From a virus: 26,568 bases of DNA. Location: the IMG/VR virus record IMGVR_UViG_3300043172_000518, positions 1 through 26,568 of that record; one strand, given 5' to 3'. Under the pieces are notes generated by a model. The model was given only the letters and a program-made list of their open reading frames with translations, was not told where the DNA came from and ran no database searches. Positions 1 to 6,608 of the stretch are shown in pieces. The translations under genes and the position numbers were made by a program. Numbering within the stretch: position 1 is the first letter of the stretch; every line of letters begins with the position of its first letter.

Positions 1-831
1 CACCAGCCTCGCGTTGATTACTTCCGTGTCGCTGCGGTGGGTGGCCTACTTTTCGATATCTGGTGGGCCTTTATGATGGAGCAGACGGTCGTCCAGATCA
101 TCGATTGGAATAACACCTTCGAGAACCATCGGTCTCGATCGATAATTAACCCCGCGTTCGTGCTCGTTCCCAACGATCACAATGCGGCGTACTGGAGACA
201 CATCCTCCTGTCTGGGCCGGAGCTTGCGCCGCAGAGGATATGCGTCTGGTTTGTGCTCTTGCAGGCGGTGTCTCGACAGCCTTGGCCTCAACGGAAGCAT
301 GGTTTCTTAATGCAGGACGGGGTTCTTCCGCACAACTGTAGCAGTATGGCGTTTATGACGCGCCTGCCGGTTGCGATCTTTGAGGATGCTATTCCCGTGC
401 TCGAAGATGTGAAGCTGGTCCGGACACTGCCGATAGAGGAAATGAGGCGGCTCTTGGGGGCGGCGCCAGACGGCGCCGAGGAGATCGATGGAGGAAGCGA
501 CGCTCTCCATCACGCGTCGACCGAAGTCGCCGATTCGCGGGACAGGCGGGTGTTCAATGCTGTCGCGGGCATGGTGAAACAGCCATTTGCGTTGATCGCA
601 CCAGCTATGCGGACGAAGGTGAGGGAAGCGCTGGACGCAACAAACGAGGAAATCATGTTGTCCGCGATCAAGGAAGTGGCAGCACGCGGCGACGAGGGCA
701 GGAAAAGCATACAGGCTGTCTGCACGAGGGCGAAGCTCATCGCGAGCGGACAGGAGTTTGAGACCGTGAAGCAAGAGAAGCAGGAAAGCGGCGGAACCGA
801 TGGGTTGGTGGAGTGGGGGAATACGCTCTGA
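1..831 (+). CDS. Phage replication-initiation / replisome organizer protein (5' end uncertain)
   Basis: The frame is open from base 1. The gene may begin upstream of the window, or at the tandem ATG codons at 73 and 76, giving a product that begins MMEQ or MEQ. The N-terminal part has the look of phage replication proteins of the O / DnaD-like winged-helix type: a W-x-NN-T-F-E-N-H-R-S-R segment, then P-N-D-H-N, then V-W-F-V-L-L-Q-A-V-S-R, where such proteins carry a first DNA-binding helix. The C-terminal third is charged and low in complexity, ending in an acidic Gly-rich tail. The stop overlaps the helicase ATG by one base (TGATG), so the two are probably translationally coupled. The family role is to bind the phage origin and load the helicase. 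Position next to DnaB supports this; the exact family is my inference. Confidence 0.6.
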   Translation, partial: HQPRVDYFRVAAVGGLLFDIWWAFMMEQTVVQIIDWNNTFENHRSRSIINPAFVLVPNDHNAAYWRHILLSGPELAPQRICVWFVLLQAVSRQPWPQRKHGFLMQDGVLPHNCSSMAFMTRLPVAIFEDAIPVLEDVKLVRTLPIEEMRRLLGAAPDGAEEIDGGSDALHHASTEVADSRDRRVFNAVAGMVKQPFALIAPAMRTKVREALDATNEEIMLSAIKEVAARGDEGRKSIQAVCTRAKLIASGQEFETVKQEKQESGGTDGLVEWGNTL

Positions 832-2171
832 TGGAAACGCAAGACCCTCCGTATGATCTGGATGCAGAGGCCTCCGTGCTGGGTGGGATGATGCTGGACG
901 AGGCGGCAATCGACTTGGTCGAGCCGATCATTCCACGAGGAGAGGCCGGGCGCTTCTACCGCATGGATCACCAGCTCATCTACGCCGCGATGGTGAACAT
1001 GCGGTTGAATGACGAGCGGATCGACGAGATCACCTTGACCGACTATCTCCGATCGAGGGGTGAGCTGGAGCAGGTCGGCGGCAAGGACTACCTGATCGAC
1101 CTTTACAGCGCGGTCCCCAGTATCGCGAACGTGGAATACTACGCTCGCATTGTTAGGGACAAGGGGCGCCTGCGCGATCTGATACAGCTCGGCCACCGCG
1201 TTTACAATGCCGGATACGTTTATGATGCCGACCCCGGCAAGCTGGCTGGTGACACTGAGGAGGCGCTAATGCGGATTCAAGGCGCCGCCGAGACATCGGC
1301 GCCTGTGACCGCACGGAAGGTTGGAGAGGTCGTGGTCAGGAAGATCCTCGCGGGTGAGATGCCGACCGGCCTCAAGACCGGCCTGGATGTTCTCGACAAG
1401 CGGATGATAGGCCTGATGGCGGGGGAGGTTATCGTCCTTGCGTCCCGTCCGGGCGTCGGGAAGACGGCACTCGCCGTGCAGACCGCCGAGTATGTTGCGG
1501 AGTCGCAGGCGGCGGTGCTGTATTTTTCGATGGAGATGACGAAGGAGGCGCTCGTGCGGCGGATCGCGGCCCAACGGCTGATGATTCCTGGTGGGCCCTT
1601 GCGTCAGCCGAAGTACCTGAGCAACTTCGACAAGAGCAAGCTGAAAGAGGCGAGATTCAGTGACCGGCTGTTTTTGTCGGACGCGACAGGCTTGAACACG
1701 TCGGACATCAGAGCCAGGGCCCGACGTATGAAGATGAAGCAGCCAGACCTGGGCCTGATCGTGATCGACTACCTGGGGTTGATACACGATGAGGGAGAAC
1801 AACAGAATCGGAATGTCGCGGTCGCCAACATCACCCGAGCGATCAAAGCGATGGCCTTGGAATTGAGCATCCCCGTCCTGTTGCTTCACAGCTTGAGTCG
1901 CAGCAGCCAGCATGAGAACCGGATGCCGGATCTGCACGACCTGAGAGACAGCGGCCAGATCGAGCACGACGCCGATATTGTCTGGTTCCTGCATCCGGCC
2001 AAGAAGTATGACGGCAAGAGTGCGATCCCCGAGACGGTCGAGATCTATCTGTTGATCCGCAAGCACCGGGAGGGGTCGGTCGGAAACGTGCGGTTGAAGT
2101 TCCGAAGGGCGATGACGAAGTTTATCGATCCCGATCGGCAAGAGCAGCCGACCCTTGAGGGTGTGGCGTAG
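831..2171 (+). CDS. dnaB: Replicative DNA helicase, DnaB family
   Basis: This 446-residue protein has the full DnaB layout. The N-terminal DnaB domain (about residues 5-100, LDAEASVLGGMML and the Y-A-A-M segment) is followed by a linker and a RecA-like ATPase domain. Walker A is ASRPGVGKT at residues 204-212, with Lys211 contacting phosphate. Walker B is LIVIDY, with Asp313. A late S-G-Q-I-E-H-D-A-D segment matches DnaB motif 4. The start is set at ATG 831, which overlaps the upstream stop by one base; a GTG at 813 in the same frame is less likely because it lies further inside the preceding gene. It unwinds DNA at the phage fork, presumably loaded by the preceding protein. The length is normal for the family. 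Confidence 0.95.
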   Translation: METQDPPYDLDAEASVLGGMMLDEAAIDLVEPIIPRGEAGRFYRMDHQLIYAAMVNMRLNDERIDEITLTDYLRSRGELEQVGGKDYLIDLYSAVPSIANVEYYARIVRDKGRLRDLIQLGHRVYNAGYVYDADPGKLAGDTEEALMRIQGAAETSAPVTARKVGEVVVRKILAGEMPTGLKTGLDVLDKRMIGLMAGEVIVLASRPGVGKTALAVQTAEYVAESQAAVLYFSMEMTKEALVRRIAAQRLMIPGGPLRQPKYLSNFDKSKLKEARFSDRLFLSDATGLNTSDIRARARRMKMKQPDLGLIVIDYLGLIHDEGEQQNRNVAVANITRAIKAMALELSIPVLLLHSLSRSSQHENRMPDLHDLRDSGQIEHDADIVWFLHPAKKYDGKSAIPETVEIYLLIRKHREGSVGNVRLKFRRAMTKFIDPDRQEQPTLEGVA

Positions 2172-2175
2172 GTGC

Positions 2176-2736
2176 ATGATGACTGAGGAGCAACGAGGAA
2201 ACTTTTGGGATATGCGGGAGCGGTGGCTCTCCTGCCCTGGCTACGAGAGTCTGTATCAGGTCTCGAATCACGGTCGCGTGCGCCGACACAAGGAGGCGAC
2301 CGGGCCCTCTACATACCCAGGCCGGATGAAGAAACTTGGTTCGCGGCCTGCGGACGGGGTTCCGGTTGTTACCCTGCACAACGGGCGAGGGTCCAGCGAG
2401 CGATTGCCGGTCGCGCCGTTGATCTGCCGAGCGTTTCACGGCGAGGCGCCGGAAGGCAAGACGCATGTTGTGCATGTGGACGGCAGGAGCAAGAACAACC
2501 AACAGGGCAATCTGCGGTGGGGGACGGCCTCTGAGATTGTCGAGGCGACTTGGGCTCGTGGCAAAAAAAAGGCGGTGGCGAGGATCTTAGAGCCGCGTGA
2601 GGTCGACGCGATTCGCGAGCAATGGGGCGAGGAGTCGGCCGCGTCACTCGGAGAGCGCTACGGTGTGTCCGCTCAAACGGTGCGTGATATCTGGTCCCGC
2701 CGTACCCACGCGGAAGACGATCGGGAGATTGGGTGA
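2176..2736 (+). CDS. NUMOD4 / HNH endonuclease with C-terminal helix-turn-helix
   Basis: The 186-residue product has three recognisable parts. A NUMOD4 motif lies near residues 17-35 (W-L-S-C-P-G-Y-E-S-L-Y-Q-V-S-N-H-G-R-V). An HNH nuclease core lies near residues 97-117 (H97-V-V-H100-V-D-G, then K-N-N, then N-L-R-W). A helix-turn-helix follows at about 155-175 (L-G-E-R-Y-G-V-S-A-Q-T-V). This is the standard architecture of free-standing phage homing-type endonucleases. The start is ATG 2176 or 2179, 4 to 7 bases after the helicase stop; a GTG at 2155 would lie inside dnaB. It probably nicks or cuts DNA, perhaps to promote its own spread; HNH proteins can also serve phage replication or packaging. 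The stop overlaps the next ATG. Confidence 0.85.
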   Translation: MMTEEQRGNFWDMRERWLSCPGYESLYQVSNHGRVRRHKEATGPSTYPGRMKKLGSRPADGVPVVTLHNGRGSSERLPVAPLICRAFHGEAPEGKTHVVHVDGRSKNNQQGNLRWGTASEIVEATWARGKKKAVARILEPREVDAIREQWGEESAASLGERYGVSAQTVRDIWSRRTHAEDDREIG

Positions 2737-3014
2737 TGTTGCAATCGACCATGAGACTGGTTAGCGATGAGGAGCAAGAACGCGAGAGCTTGATTCGCTG
2801 GTGGTCGGCGGTCGTGAAGACATCACCTGTCCGTGTCAATCATGTGGCGGCGGCGCTGCGAGATGACGAGGCGTTTTGGAAATCGCTTGAGGAGGCCCTT
2901 GACGATGAGAGGCCGCAAAAGGCCCTGCTGATGTTGTATCGGAAGCTCGCTCGCCTGGGCCTGCTGGTTGTCCACTTGAATCTTATCGAGATGAACGACA
3001 ATGACGGGGAGTGA
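2736..3014 (+). CDS. Small hypothetical phage protein, 92 aa
   Basis: I do not recognise this protein. ATG 2736 overlaps the endonuclease stop (GTGATG), which suggests translational coupling. The product is mostly alpha-helical by composition, with acidic patches (DEEQER, DDEAF, DDER) and a Leu-rich C-terminal half, and it has no cysteines. Its place in the tightly packed replication-side operon suggests an early function. A role is not assignable from sequence. Confidence 0.7.
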   Translation: MLQSTMRLVSDEEQERESLIRWWSAVVKTSPVRVNHVAAALRDDEAFWKSLEEALDDERPQKALLMLYRKLARLGLLVVHLNLIEMNDNDGE

Positions 3015-3411
3015 TCGATTCAGGGATATCGCTCATCGGTTGATTGCGAGTGGCGTCTTGAGCCGGAGCTTTCAGCACTTCGAGGAGGAGCAGGATCTCG
3101 CCGCGTTTCTCATGGCGGAGTTGGGCCATGAGGTTGAGAGTTATGAGAGTTGGTTTCAGTGGAACCGGGATTTGTGCGGGTCGGACGGCCTTCCGTGCAA
3201 GCATCCTCGTGGCAACATGGCAAAGAGCAGGACAGGGGCAAGCTACTGCGTGACGTGCGCGTACGAGGCGGAGTTGCGGCGGACGCGGTTGGAACTGGCG
3301 CAACAGGCTTCGGATAGCGTAGCGCTGAAAGAGGAGAACGAGGGTCTTCGGTTAGAGCTGGGGATATTGAAGGATTTGGTCGAGAATGAGGTTCCTGCAA
3401 GGGATGAGTAA
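3001..3411 (+). CDS. Hypothetical protein with CxxC pair and C-terminal coiled coil, 136 aa
   Basis: ATG 3001 lies 14 bases inside the preceding gene. The N-terminal half contains R-F-R-D-I-A-H-R-L and an acidic F-E-E-E-Q-D segment. Cysteines near residues 58, 66, 81 and 84 (C-G-S-D-G-L-P-C-K-H, Y-C-V-T-C) could bind a metal. From about residue 88 the sequence is a heptad-type coiled coil (A-E-L-R-R-T-R-L-E-L, E-E-N-E-G-L-R-L-E-L). The pairing of a CxxC site with a coiled coil recurs in the downstream genes at 4207 and 4710, so these may be related small proteins. The function is unknown. Confidence 0.7.
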   Translation: MTGSDRFRDIAHRLIASGVLSRSFQHFEEEQDLAAFLMAELGHEVESYESWFQWNRDLCGSDGLPCKHPRGNMAKSRTGASYCVTCAYEAELRRTRLELAQQASDSVALKEENEGLRLELGILKDLVENEVPARDE

Positions 3412-3479
3412 GGTGCGATTGGTTTTGCCGGTCAACCGGATGGAAATCGGTGTCGTGTAACCCACGTTCCCCCTCACCA

Positions 3480-3531
3480 CCGCAGCGGAGGCATAATGCG
3501 GGGGTCGCAGGTTCGAGTCCTGCCCGGCACA
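3480..3531 (+). pseudogene. tRNA-like 3' end (degenerate tRNA or phage attachment-site copy)
   Basis: A perfect T-arm is visible: stem GCAGG 3507-3511, loop TTCGAGT 3512-3518, stem CCTGC 3519-3523. It is followed by a 7-base acceptor strand CCGGCAC and a discriminator A at 3531. Upstream, CCGCA 3480-3484 can pair with TGCGG 3497-3501, but the loop is 12 bases and ends in CATAA instead of a normal 7-base anticodon loop. No canonical 5' half fits at the usual distance: GTGTCGT at 3450 pairs only partly with the acceptor strand. A more distant TGCCGG at 3426 pairs well and is followed by a D-arm-like ACCG/CGGT hairpin, but that would make a molecule of about 107 bases. It is either a degraded or unusual tRNA, or the tRNA 3' segment that integrating phages carry at attP. 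Confidence 0.5.
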
Positions 3532-3535
3532 TTGA

Positions 3536-3558
3536 GTCATACACGGATCGTGTACGAC
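3536..3558. repeat. Near-perfect palindrome downstream of tRNA-like end
   Basis: GTCATACACG (3536-3545) and CGTGTACGAC (3549-3558) form an inverted repeat with one mismatch and a 3-base loop. No T-tract follows, so an intrinsic terminator is unlikely. It lies 5 bases after the tRNA-like 3' end and 20 bases before the next gene. It could be an RNA-processing hairpin, an operator, or a recombinase-binding site. Confidence 0.5.
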
Positions 3559-3577
3559 TGACCCGAAAGGAGAATCC

Positions 3578-3733
3578 ATGATCGAATGGCTGAAGCGAAT
3601 GTTTTGCCGGTTCGGTTGGCATTGCCCGGCCAGGAAACGTGAGTACATCGAGTTCGACGGGGCCTCTGTCCATGCTCGCTGCTCATGGTGTGGGTACGAA
3701 GGCATGATAGACAGCCAGGGCAATCTGTTTTGA
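3578..3733 (+). CDS. DUF1660-like small zinc-binding phage protein, 51 aa
   Basis: A strong Shine-Dalgarno (AAAGGAG, 3566-3572) precedes ATG 3578. The 51-residue product has four cysteines, two of them in a C-S-W-C-G-Y site, and ends in the D-S-Q-G-N-L-F tail that I recall from small prophage proteins of the DUF1660 type. Those are short zinc-ribbon proteins with C/H ligands and no established function. It opens the second half of the small-gene chain after the tRNA-like element. The stop overlaps a TTG start candidate of the next gene. Confidence 0.75.
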   Translation: MIEWLKRMFCRFGWHCPARKREYIEFDGASVHARCSWCGYEGMIDSQGNLF

Positions 3734-3945
3734 CACCCAACCAGAAAAAACCGAAGACGAGGAAGCTGGCCAATGGTCGGATCGCCGAACAGTATGTCGA
3801 CGCCGTGGCGAAGATGGCATGTCAATGGTGCGGACGTCGCCGCAGACGAATGGTTATCGGTAATGCAGTTGGCCACTTACCCACCCGCGTGCTCTGCCGT
3901 ACCTGCCATGGCAAGCTCGGTGAGTTGTTCGAGGAGAACCCATGA
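3730..3945 (+). CDS. Zinc-ribbon small protein, paralogue of the next gene
   Basis: No ATG in this frame fits without overlapping most of the previous gene. TTG 3730 overlaps the preceding stop (TTGA) and gives a 71-residue product, which is my chosen start. The sequence has a Lys-rich N-terminus (K-K-P-K-T-R-K-L), then C-Q-W-C-G and C-R-T-C pairs typical of a zinc ribbon, and ends in K-L-G-E-L-F-E-E. The downstream protein at 3942 has the same plan, so the pair looks like a tandem duplication. An upstream ATG at 3685 exists in frame but lies within the preceding gene. The function is unknown; nucleic-acid binding is plausible. Confidence 0.6.
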   Translation: MTPNQKKPKTRKLANGRIAEQYVDAVAKMACQWCGRRRRRMVIGNAVGHLPTRVLCRTCHGKLGELFEENP

Positions 3946-4145
3946 GCAAGAAACTGAAGACGAGGAAACCGAAGACGAGGAAGCTGGGTCAAGGCGCGGT
4001 TGCCGAGATACAAATGGGCATCCACGAATGCACTGCCTGCGGGAAGGATTACATAATTACAATCCATCTATGGTACGGCTACCACGACCTGTCACTTTGC
4101 TTTCCCTGCTGGAAGAAGATAGGCGAGTTGTTCGAGAGTGGCTGA
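3942..4145 (+). CDS. Zinc-ribbon small protein, paralogue of the previous gene
   Basis: ATG 3942 overlaps the upstream stop by four bases (ATGA) and has GAGGAG ahead of it. The 67-residue product has the basic start K-T-R-K-P-K-T-R-K-L, a C-T-A-C-G pair, a C-F-P-C pair and a final K-I-G-E-L-F-E. This mirrors the preceding protein (K-L-G-E-L-F-E-E), although the middle segments differ. Two CxxC pairs about 35 residues apart indicate a zinc ribbon. The function is unknown. Confidence 0.75.
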   Translation: MSKKLKTRKPKTRKLGQGAVAEIQMGIHECTACGKDYIITIHLWYGYHDLSLCFPCWKKIGELFESG

Positions 4146-4147
4146 CG

Positions 4148-4201
4148 ATGGCAAGTAAACGTGATCGGTTCCACGAGACCGCACCACGACAGAAAGGCTG
4201 A
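4148..4201 (+). CDS. Possible 17-residue leader peptide
   Basis: ATG 4148 lies two bases after the previous stop and runs to TGA 4199-4201, which overlaps an ATG at 4201. The product is short, basic and lacks a strong Shine-Dalgarno sequence. It may be a real coupled micro-ORF or merely a spacer. It is listed because it fills an otherwise empty gap in a chain of coupled genes. Confidence 0.25.
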   Translation: MASKRDRFHETAPRQKG

Positions 4202-4206
4202 TGCAA

Positions 4207-4695
4207 ATGAAGTGCTCCCACTGCAACCCCGCAGCCCGCAAGACGACGATCCGGACGGCGAGCCTGTGCCCGGAGTGCATGGAAGTGGAAGTCACCCGCC
4301 TCCGCGCTTCCAATGAAGAACACCTCGCGGCTATCGGTCGGGCCTGGATGGCGCTTGGAGTAAAGACACCCAAGGAGGCTGGCTTCATGGAACTCTCCGA
4401 GCTTGTCGCTTATCGTTGCTCCGAACTCACCAGGCTCCGTAAGAAGATTGAGGCGCTGCGGGCCGACATCGGTACTTATCTCAACGGCGCGTACATCCAA
4501 ACAACAGACGCCGAACTCACCAGGCTCCGCAAGATCCAGGCCGCCATACCCTCGGCGTGCAAGATCATTCGGGGCCTGGTGAATGGCATCACGGAACATC
4601 GGGTAAGAAAGGCGACGGAGTTCGTGGACTTCCACGATCCGCAGCCGACCCACGAAGAGGGTGGATGCACGAAGCCCTGCTGCGGGGGAACGTGA
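4207..4695 (+). CDS. Hypothetical CxxC / coiled-coil protein with ELTRLR repeats, 162 aa
   Basis: I chose ATG 4207 because AAAGG (4193-4197) is nine bases upstream; ATG 4201 is also possible but too close to that site. The protein begins with C-S-H-C and C-P-E-C, a likely zinc site. Three coiled-coil blocks follow, with the recurring motif E-(L/V)-T-R-L-R at about residues 27, 78 and 105, and it ends in a Cys-rich tail (C-T-K-P-C-C-G-G-T). Each of the last two blocks is encoded by a near-identical 20-bp DNA repeat (4421-4440 and 4511-4530). The same DNA motif appears in the next two genes. The function is unknown. Confidence 0.7.
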   Translation: MKCSHCNPAARKTTIRTASLCPECMEVEVTRLRASNEEHLAAIGRAWMALGVKTPKEAGFMELSELVAYRCSELTRLRKKIEALRADIGTYLNGAYIQTTDAELTRLRKIQAAIPSACKIIRGLVNGITEHRVRKATEFVDFHDPQPTHEEGGCTKPCCGGT

Positions 4696-4709
4696 GAAAG
4701 GCGGCGGTG

Positions 4710-4997
4710 ATGACAATCGGCGACAAAATCACATTAGAGGAAGTCCGAAAGCGCGCAGTCGCACATGCCCGTGACACAGACACCCGGCTCCGCGAAGAGC
4801 GCGAAGCGGAACTCGCCGAGACCATGTGCTGTGACACCTGCGAAGAACTCCGCGTAGAACTCACCGGGCTCCGGGCTGCAGCACTCGCCTACCAAGACCT
4901 GGCGGTATGTTACCGGCTCGGCAAACGGCCAACCGAAAAGCTATTCAAGCGACTCGATAAGGCCAAGGCCGCACTGCGGCAGGAAGGCGGTGGGTGA
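4710..4997 (+). CDS. Hypothetical coiled-coil protein with ELTGLR repeat, 95 aa
   Basis: ATG 4710 is preceded by GAAAGG at 4696-4701 with an eight-base gap. An in-frame GTG at 4692 overlaps the previous stop and is less likely. The product begins M-T-I-G-D-K-I-T-L-E-E-V, then has a charged helical segment, a C-C-D-T-C site, the repeated E-L-T-G-L-R-A motif (DNA 4857-4876) and a basic C-terminal helix. It overlaps the next ATG (GTGATG). The function is unknown; it belongs to the same family-like cluster as its neighbours. Confidence 0.7.
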   Translation: MTIGDKITLEEVRKRAVAHARDTDTRLREEREAELAETMCCDTCEELRVELTGLRAAALAYQDLAVCYRLGKRPTEKLFKRLDKAKAALRQEGGG

Positions 4998-5344
4998 TGC
5001 CAAAAAAACGGGATGTGCGATCCGCCATGGGTGAACCAGCACTAAGGATGGCAATGCCTCGCATACGACGCCGAGTTAAGGAGCTAGAGGCCGAACTCGC
5101 CATAGCCAACACCGAACTCACCGGGCTCCGGGCCATCGAATCCGCACTGCCGAAGACGCGGGACGGCGTGCCAATCGTGCCGGGGATGTTTGTCTGGCAC
5201 ATTGGGGAGTTCGGGTCTGTTCGTAGAGAAGTCAGTCGAGACCTGCACTGCTGGTACACGACGGAGAACGCATACTACTCAACCGAGGCCGCGGCGCTGG
5301 CCAGTCATCGACACAATGCCGACAACTCGGAGGATAAGGCATGA
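4997..5344 (+). CDS. Hypothetical protein with coiled coil and C-terminal GVP-PGM-VW domain, 115 aa
   Basis: ATG 4997 overlaps the previous stop. The N-terminal half is basic and then coiled-coil (K-E-L-E-A-E-L, then the repeated T-E-L-T-G-L-R-A, DNA 5114-5133). The C-terminal half reads D-G-V-P-I-V-P-G-M-F-V-W and later Y-Y-S-T-E-A-A-A-L. I recall this combination from small phage proteins of unknown role in which the text D-G-V-P-x-x-P-G-M is conserved. The gene ends in an ATGA overlap with the next. The function is unknown. Confidence 0.7.
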   Translation: MPKKRDVRSAMGEPALRMAMPRIRRRVKELEAELAIANTELTGLRAIESALPKTRDGVPIVPGMFVWHIGEFGSVRREVSRDLHCWYTTENAYYSTEAAALASHRHNADNSEDKA

Positions 5345-5604
5345 CACTCAAATGTAAACCTGTAACGATGGACGAGGCCCTGCATGACTGCAAGGCAAAA
5401 CCCCGTGGAGCCATTGATTGCATCCCGCACAGAAAGACTGGACGGCTCCCCATTCGTTATGAGGGTGGGCTCCAGTGGTATCGGGGGAAGCACGCGGGGC
5501 AGATTGACGCGATCCTCGCGCTGCAGAAGATGGGCCATTCCCGAATTGCTACGAAGCTGCAAAAGCACTTCGGCATGGACGAGAAGGGTAACATCAGATT
5601 TTAG
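5341..5604 (+). CDS. Hypothetical small basic protein, 87 aa
   Basis: ATG 5341 shares four bases with the preceding stop (ATGA). The product has basic residues throughout, a W-Y-R-G-K-H-A-G-Q-I-D segment and ends in E-K-G-N-I-R-F. The tail resembles the ending of phage proteins of the D-x-x-G-N-L-F type, but I cannot name a family. Cysteines near residues 5, 17 and 27 are not in a clear zinc-site arrangement. Confidence 0.65.
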   Translation: MTLKCKPVTMDEALHDCKAKPRGAIDCIPHRKTGRLPIRYEGGLQWYRGKHAGQIDAILALQKMGHSRIATKLQKHFGMDEKGNIRF

Positions 5605-5626
5605 ACGGACGCTCGGAGGATCAGCC

Positions 5627-6196
5627 GTGAACCAGGCAATGAAACTTGAGCATGTGCGCAGAATGGGGAAGGTACACGTCTGGGAGGATCGTTGGACGGG
5701 GTTCTTGACGCACCCCGATTGCACTTGCATCGGCACTGTGGTCGGCAAAGAGGAGGTTTTCGTCTTCGCGGTGAGCGTGTTGAACGCCCACATGCCGTTG
5801 ACGGAGGATATTATCAGCAATCGGGTTCCCGCCAGTCAGCGCGGCCACGTTCTCGGCATGATTGACGAGCTGTTATACAGTAAGACGGATGTTTGTCTGC
5901 CGTTCGCCAAACTGGTTTCCCTGATGTCTGGCGGTCAGGTGGGCCCGATGCCAGCGAGTATCGCTTGTCCTGTTGTGGAAGCGCCTGAGCCGCCTCCGCT
6001 TCGCTATTTCGGGAAGATCCGCAAGCCGTCCTGGTTCCGTCGGATCTGGGGTTTGCGGCTGCCCGTCTCGCGGGCCTGTCGATGGTGTTTGACGGTCGTG
6101 TTGTCTCCTGCTCGAAAGGTGGCGTCCGACATTCGTGACGGGAACAAGGAATACGAGAGCGCTGGTTACGACTTCCCAATGGGCGAGGGGTTGTGA
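5627..6196 (+). CDS. Hypothetical protein, 189 aa (GTG start)
   Basis: The open frame extends back to 5384, but that part overlaps the 87-residue gene in another frame. GTG 5627 has a strong CGGAGGA at 5614-5620 six bases upstream, so I place the start there. The protein has an N-terminal segment with H-P-D-C-T-C, a hydrophobic stretch around V-F-V-F-A-V-S-V-L, a Pro-rich linker (A-P-E-P-P-P) and a basic, Trp-rich region (P-S-W-F-R-R-I-W). It ends A-G-Y-D-F-P-M-G-E-G-L. I recognise no domain. Confidence 0.65.
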   Translation: MNQAMKLEHVRRMGKVHVWEDRWTGFLTHPDCTCIGTVVGKEEVFVFAVSVLNAHMPLTEDIISNRVPASQRGHVLGMIDELLYSKTDVCLPFAKLVSLMSGGQVGPMPASIACPVVEAPEPPPLRYFGKIRKPSWFRRIWGLRLPVSRACRWCLTVVLSPARKVASDIRDGNKEYESAGYDFPMGEGL

Positions 6197-6197
6197 G

Positions 6198-6608
6198 ATG
6201 CCAAGGGGAAAGGCCGACCTGATCTTCCCAGTGCCGGAGACGCCGAAGATCCGCTTCACGGCGCTCGACCATGATCTCCAGGCGACCCATCCCTACTACT
6301 TTGTCATCGGCACCCAGATTAGCTACGCCAAGTCGATGGAGCACGCACAGGGGTTGAGGGACCGCATGATGCTCACCTGTAACCGAGCTTATCGTTGGGT
6401 GGATATGGTTCCTGCCGGGGCCCCTCGCGTGTCGCCGACCAAGGTGCGGGCGCTTCGGAACCTCACGGGGGAGCAGCTCGGCCAGATTACAGACATGCTT
6501 GAGGCTGGGAACAACGTCGCCTACATCGGCCGGAAGTTCGGTGTGCCGCCGAATATCGTAGCGGCGCTGCGGCATGGGTTGGTTTATGCCCCGCTCGCCG
6601 ACGATTAG
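6198..6608 (+). CDS. Hypothetical protein with C-terminal helix-turn-helix-like region, 136 aa
   Basis: ATG 6198 lies one base after the previous stop, with GAGGGG upstream. The N-terminal half is unknown. The C-terminal third (about residues 89-129) reads L-T-G-E-Q-L-G-Q-I, then I-G-R-K-F-G-V-P-P-N-I-V-A-A-L-R-H-G, which fits a helix-turn-helix of the type that recognises DNA in small phage regulators. It is the last gene of the rightward early cluster. Its stop TAG overlaps the TAA stop of the leftward recombinase gene by two bases, with no room for a separate terminator. Confidence 0.7.
   Translation: MPRGKADLIFPVPETPKIRFTALDHDLQATHPYYFVIGTQISYAKSMEHAQGLRDRMMLTCNRAYRWVDMVPAGAPRVSPTKVRALRNLTGEQLGQITDMLEAGNNVAYIGRKFGVPPNIVAALRHGLVYAPLADD

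Noticed and set aside
3110-3673. Minus-strand frame beginning near the tRNA-like element, reading M-C-R-A-G-L-E-P-A-T-P
   Set aside because: This is the well-known spurious protein made by reading the antisense of a tRNA 3' end; it is not a gene.
3352-3876. Minus-strand frame containing C-A-G-Q-D-S-N-L-R-P-P-H-Y-A
   Set aside because: Same antisense-tRNA artefact, overlapping real plus-strand genes.
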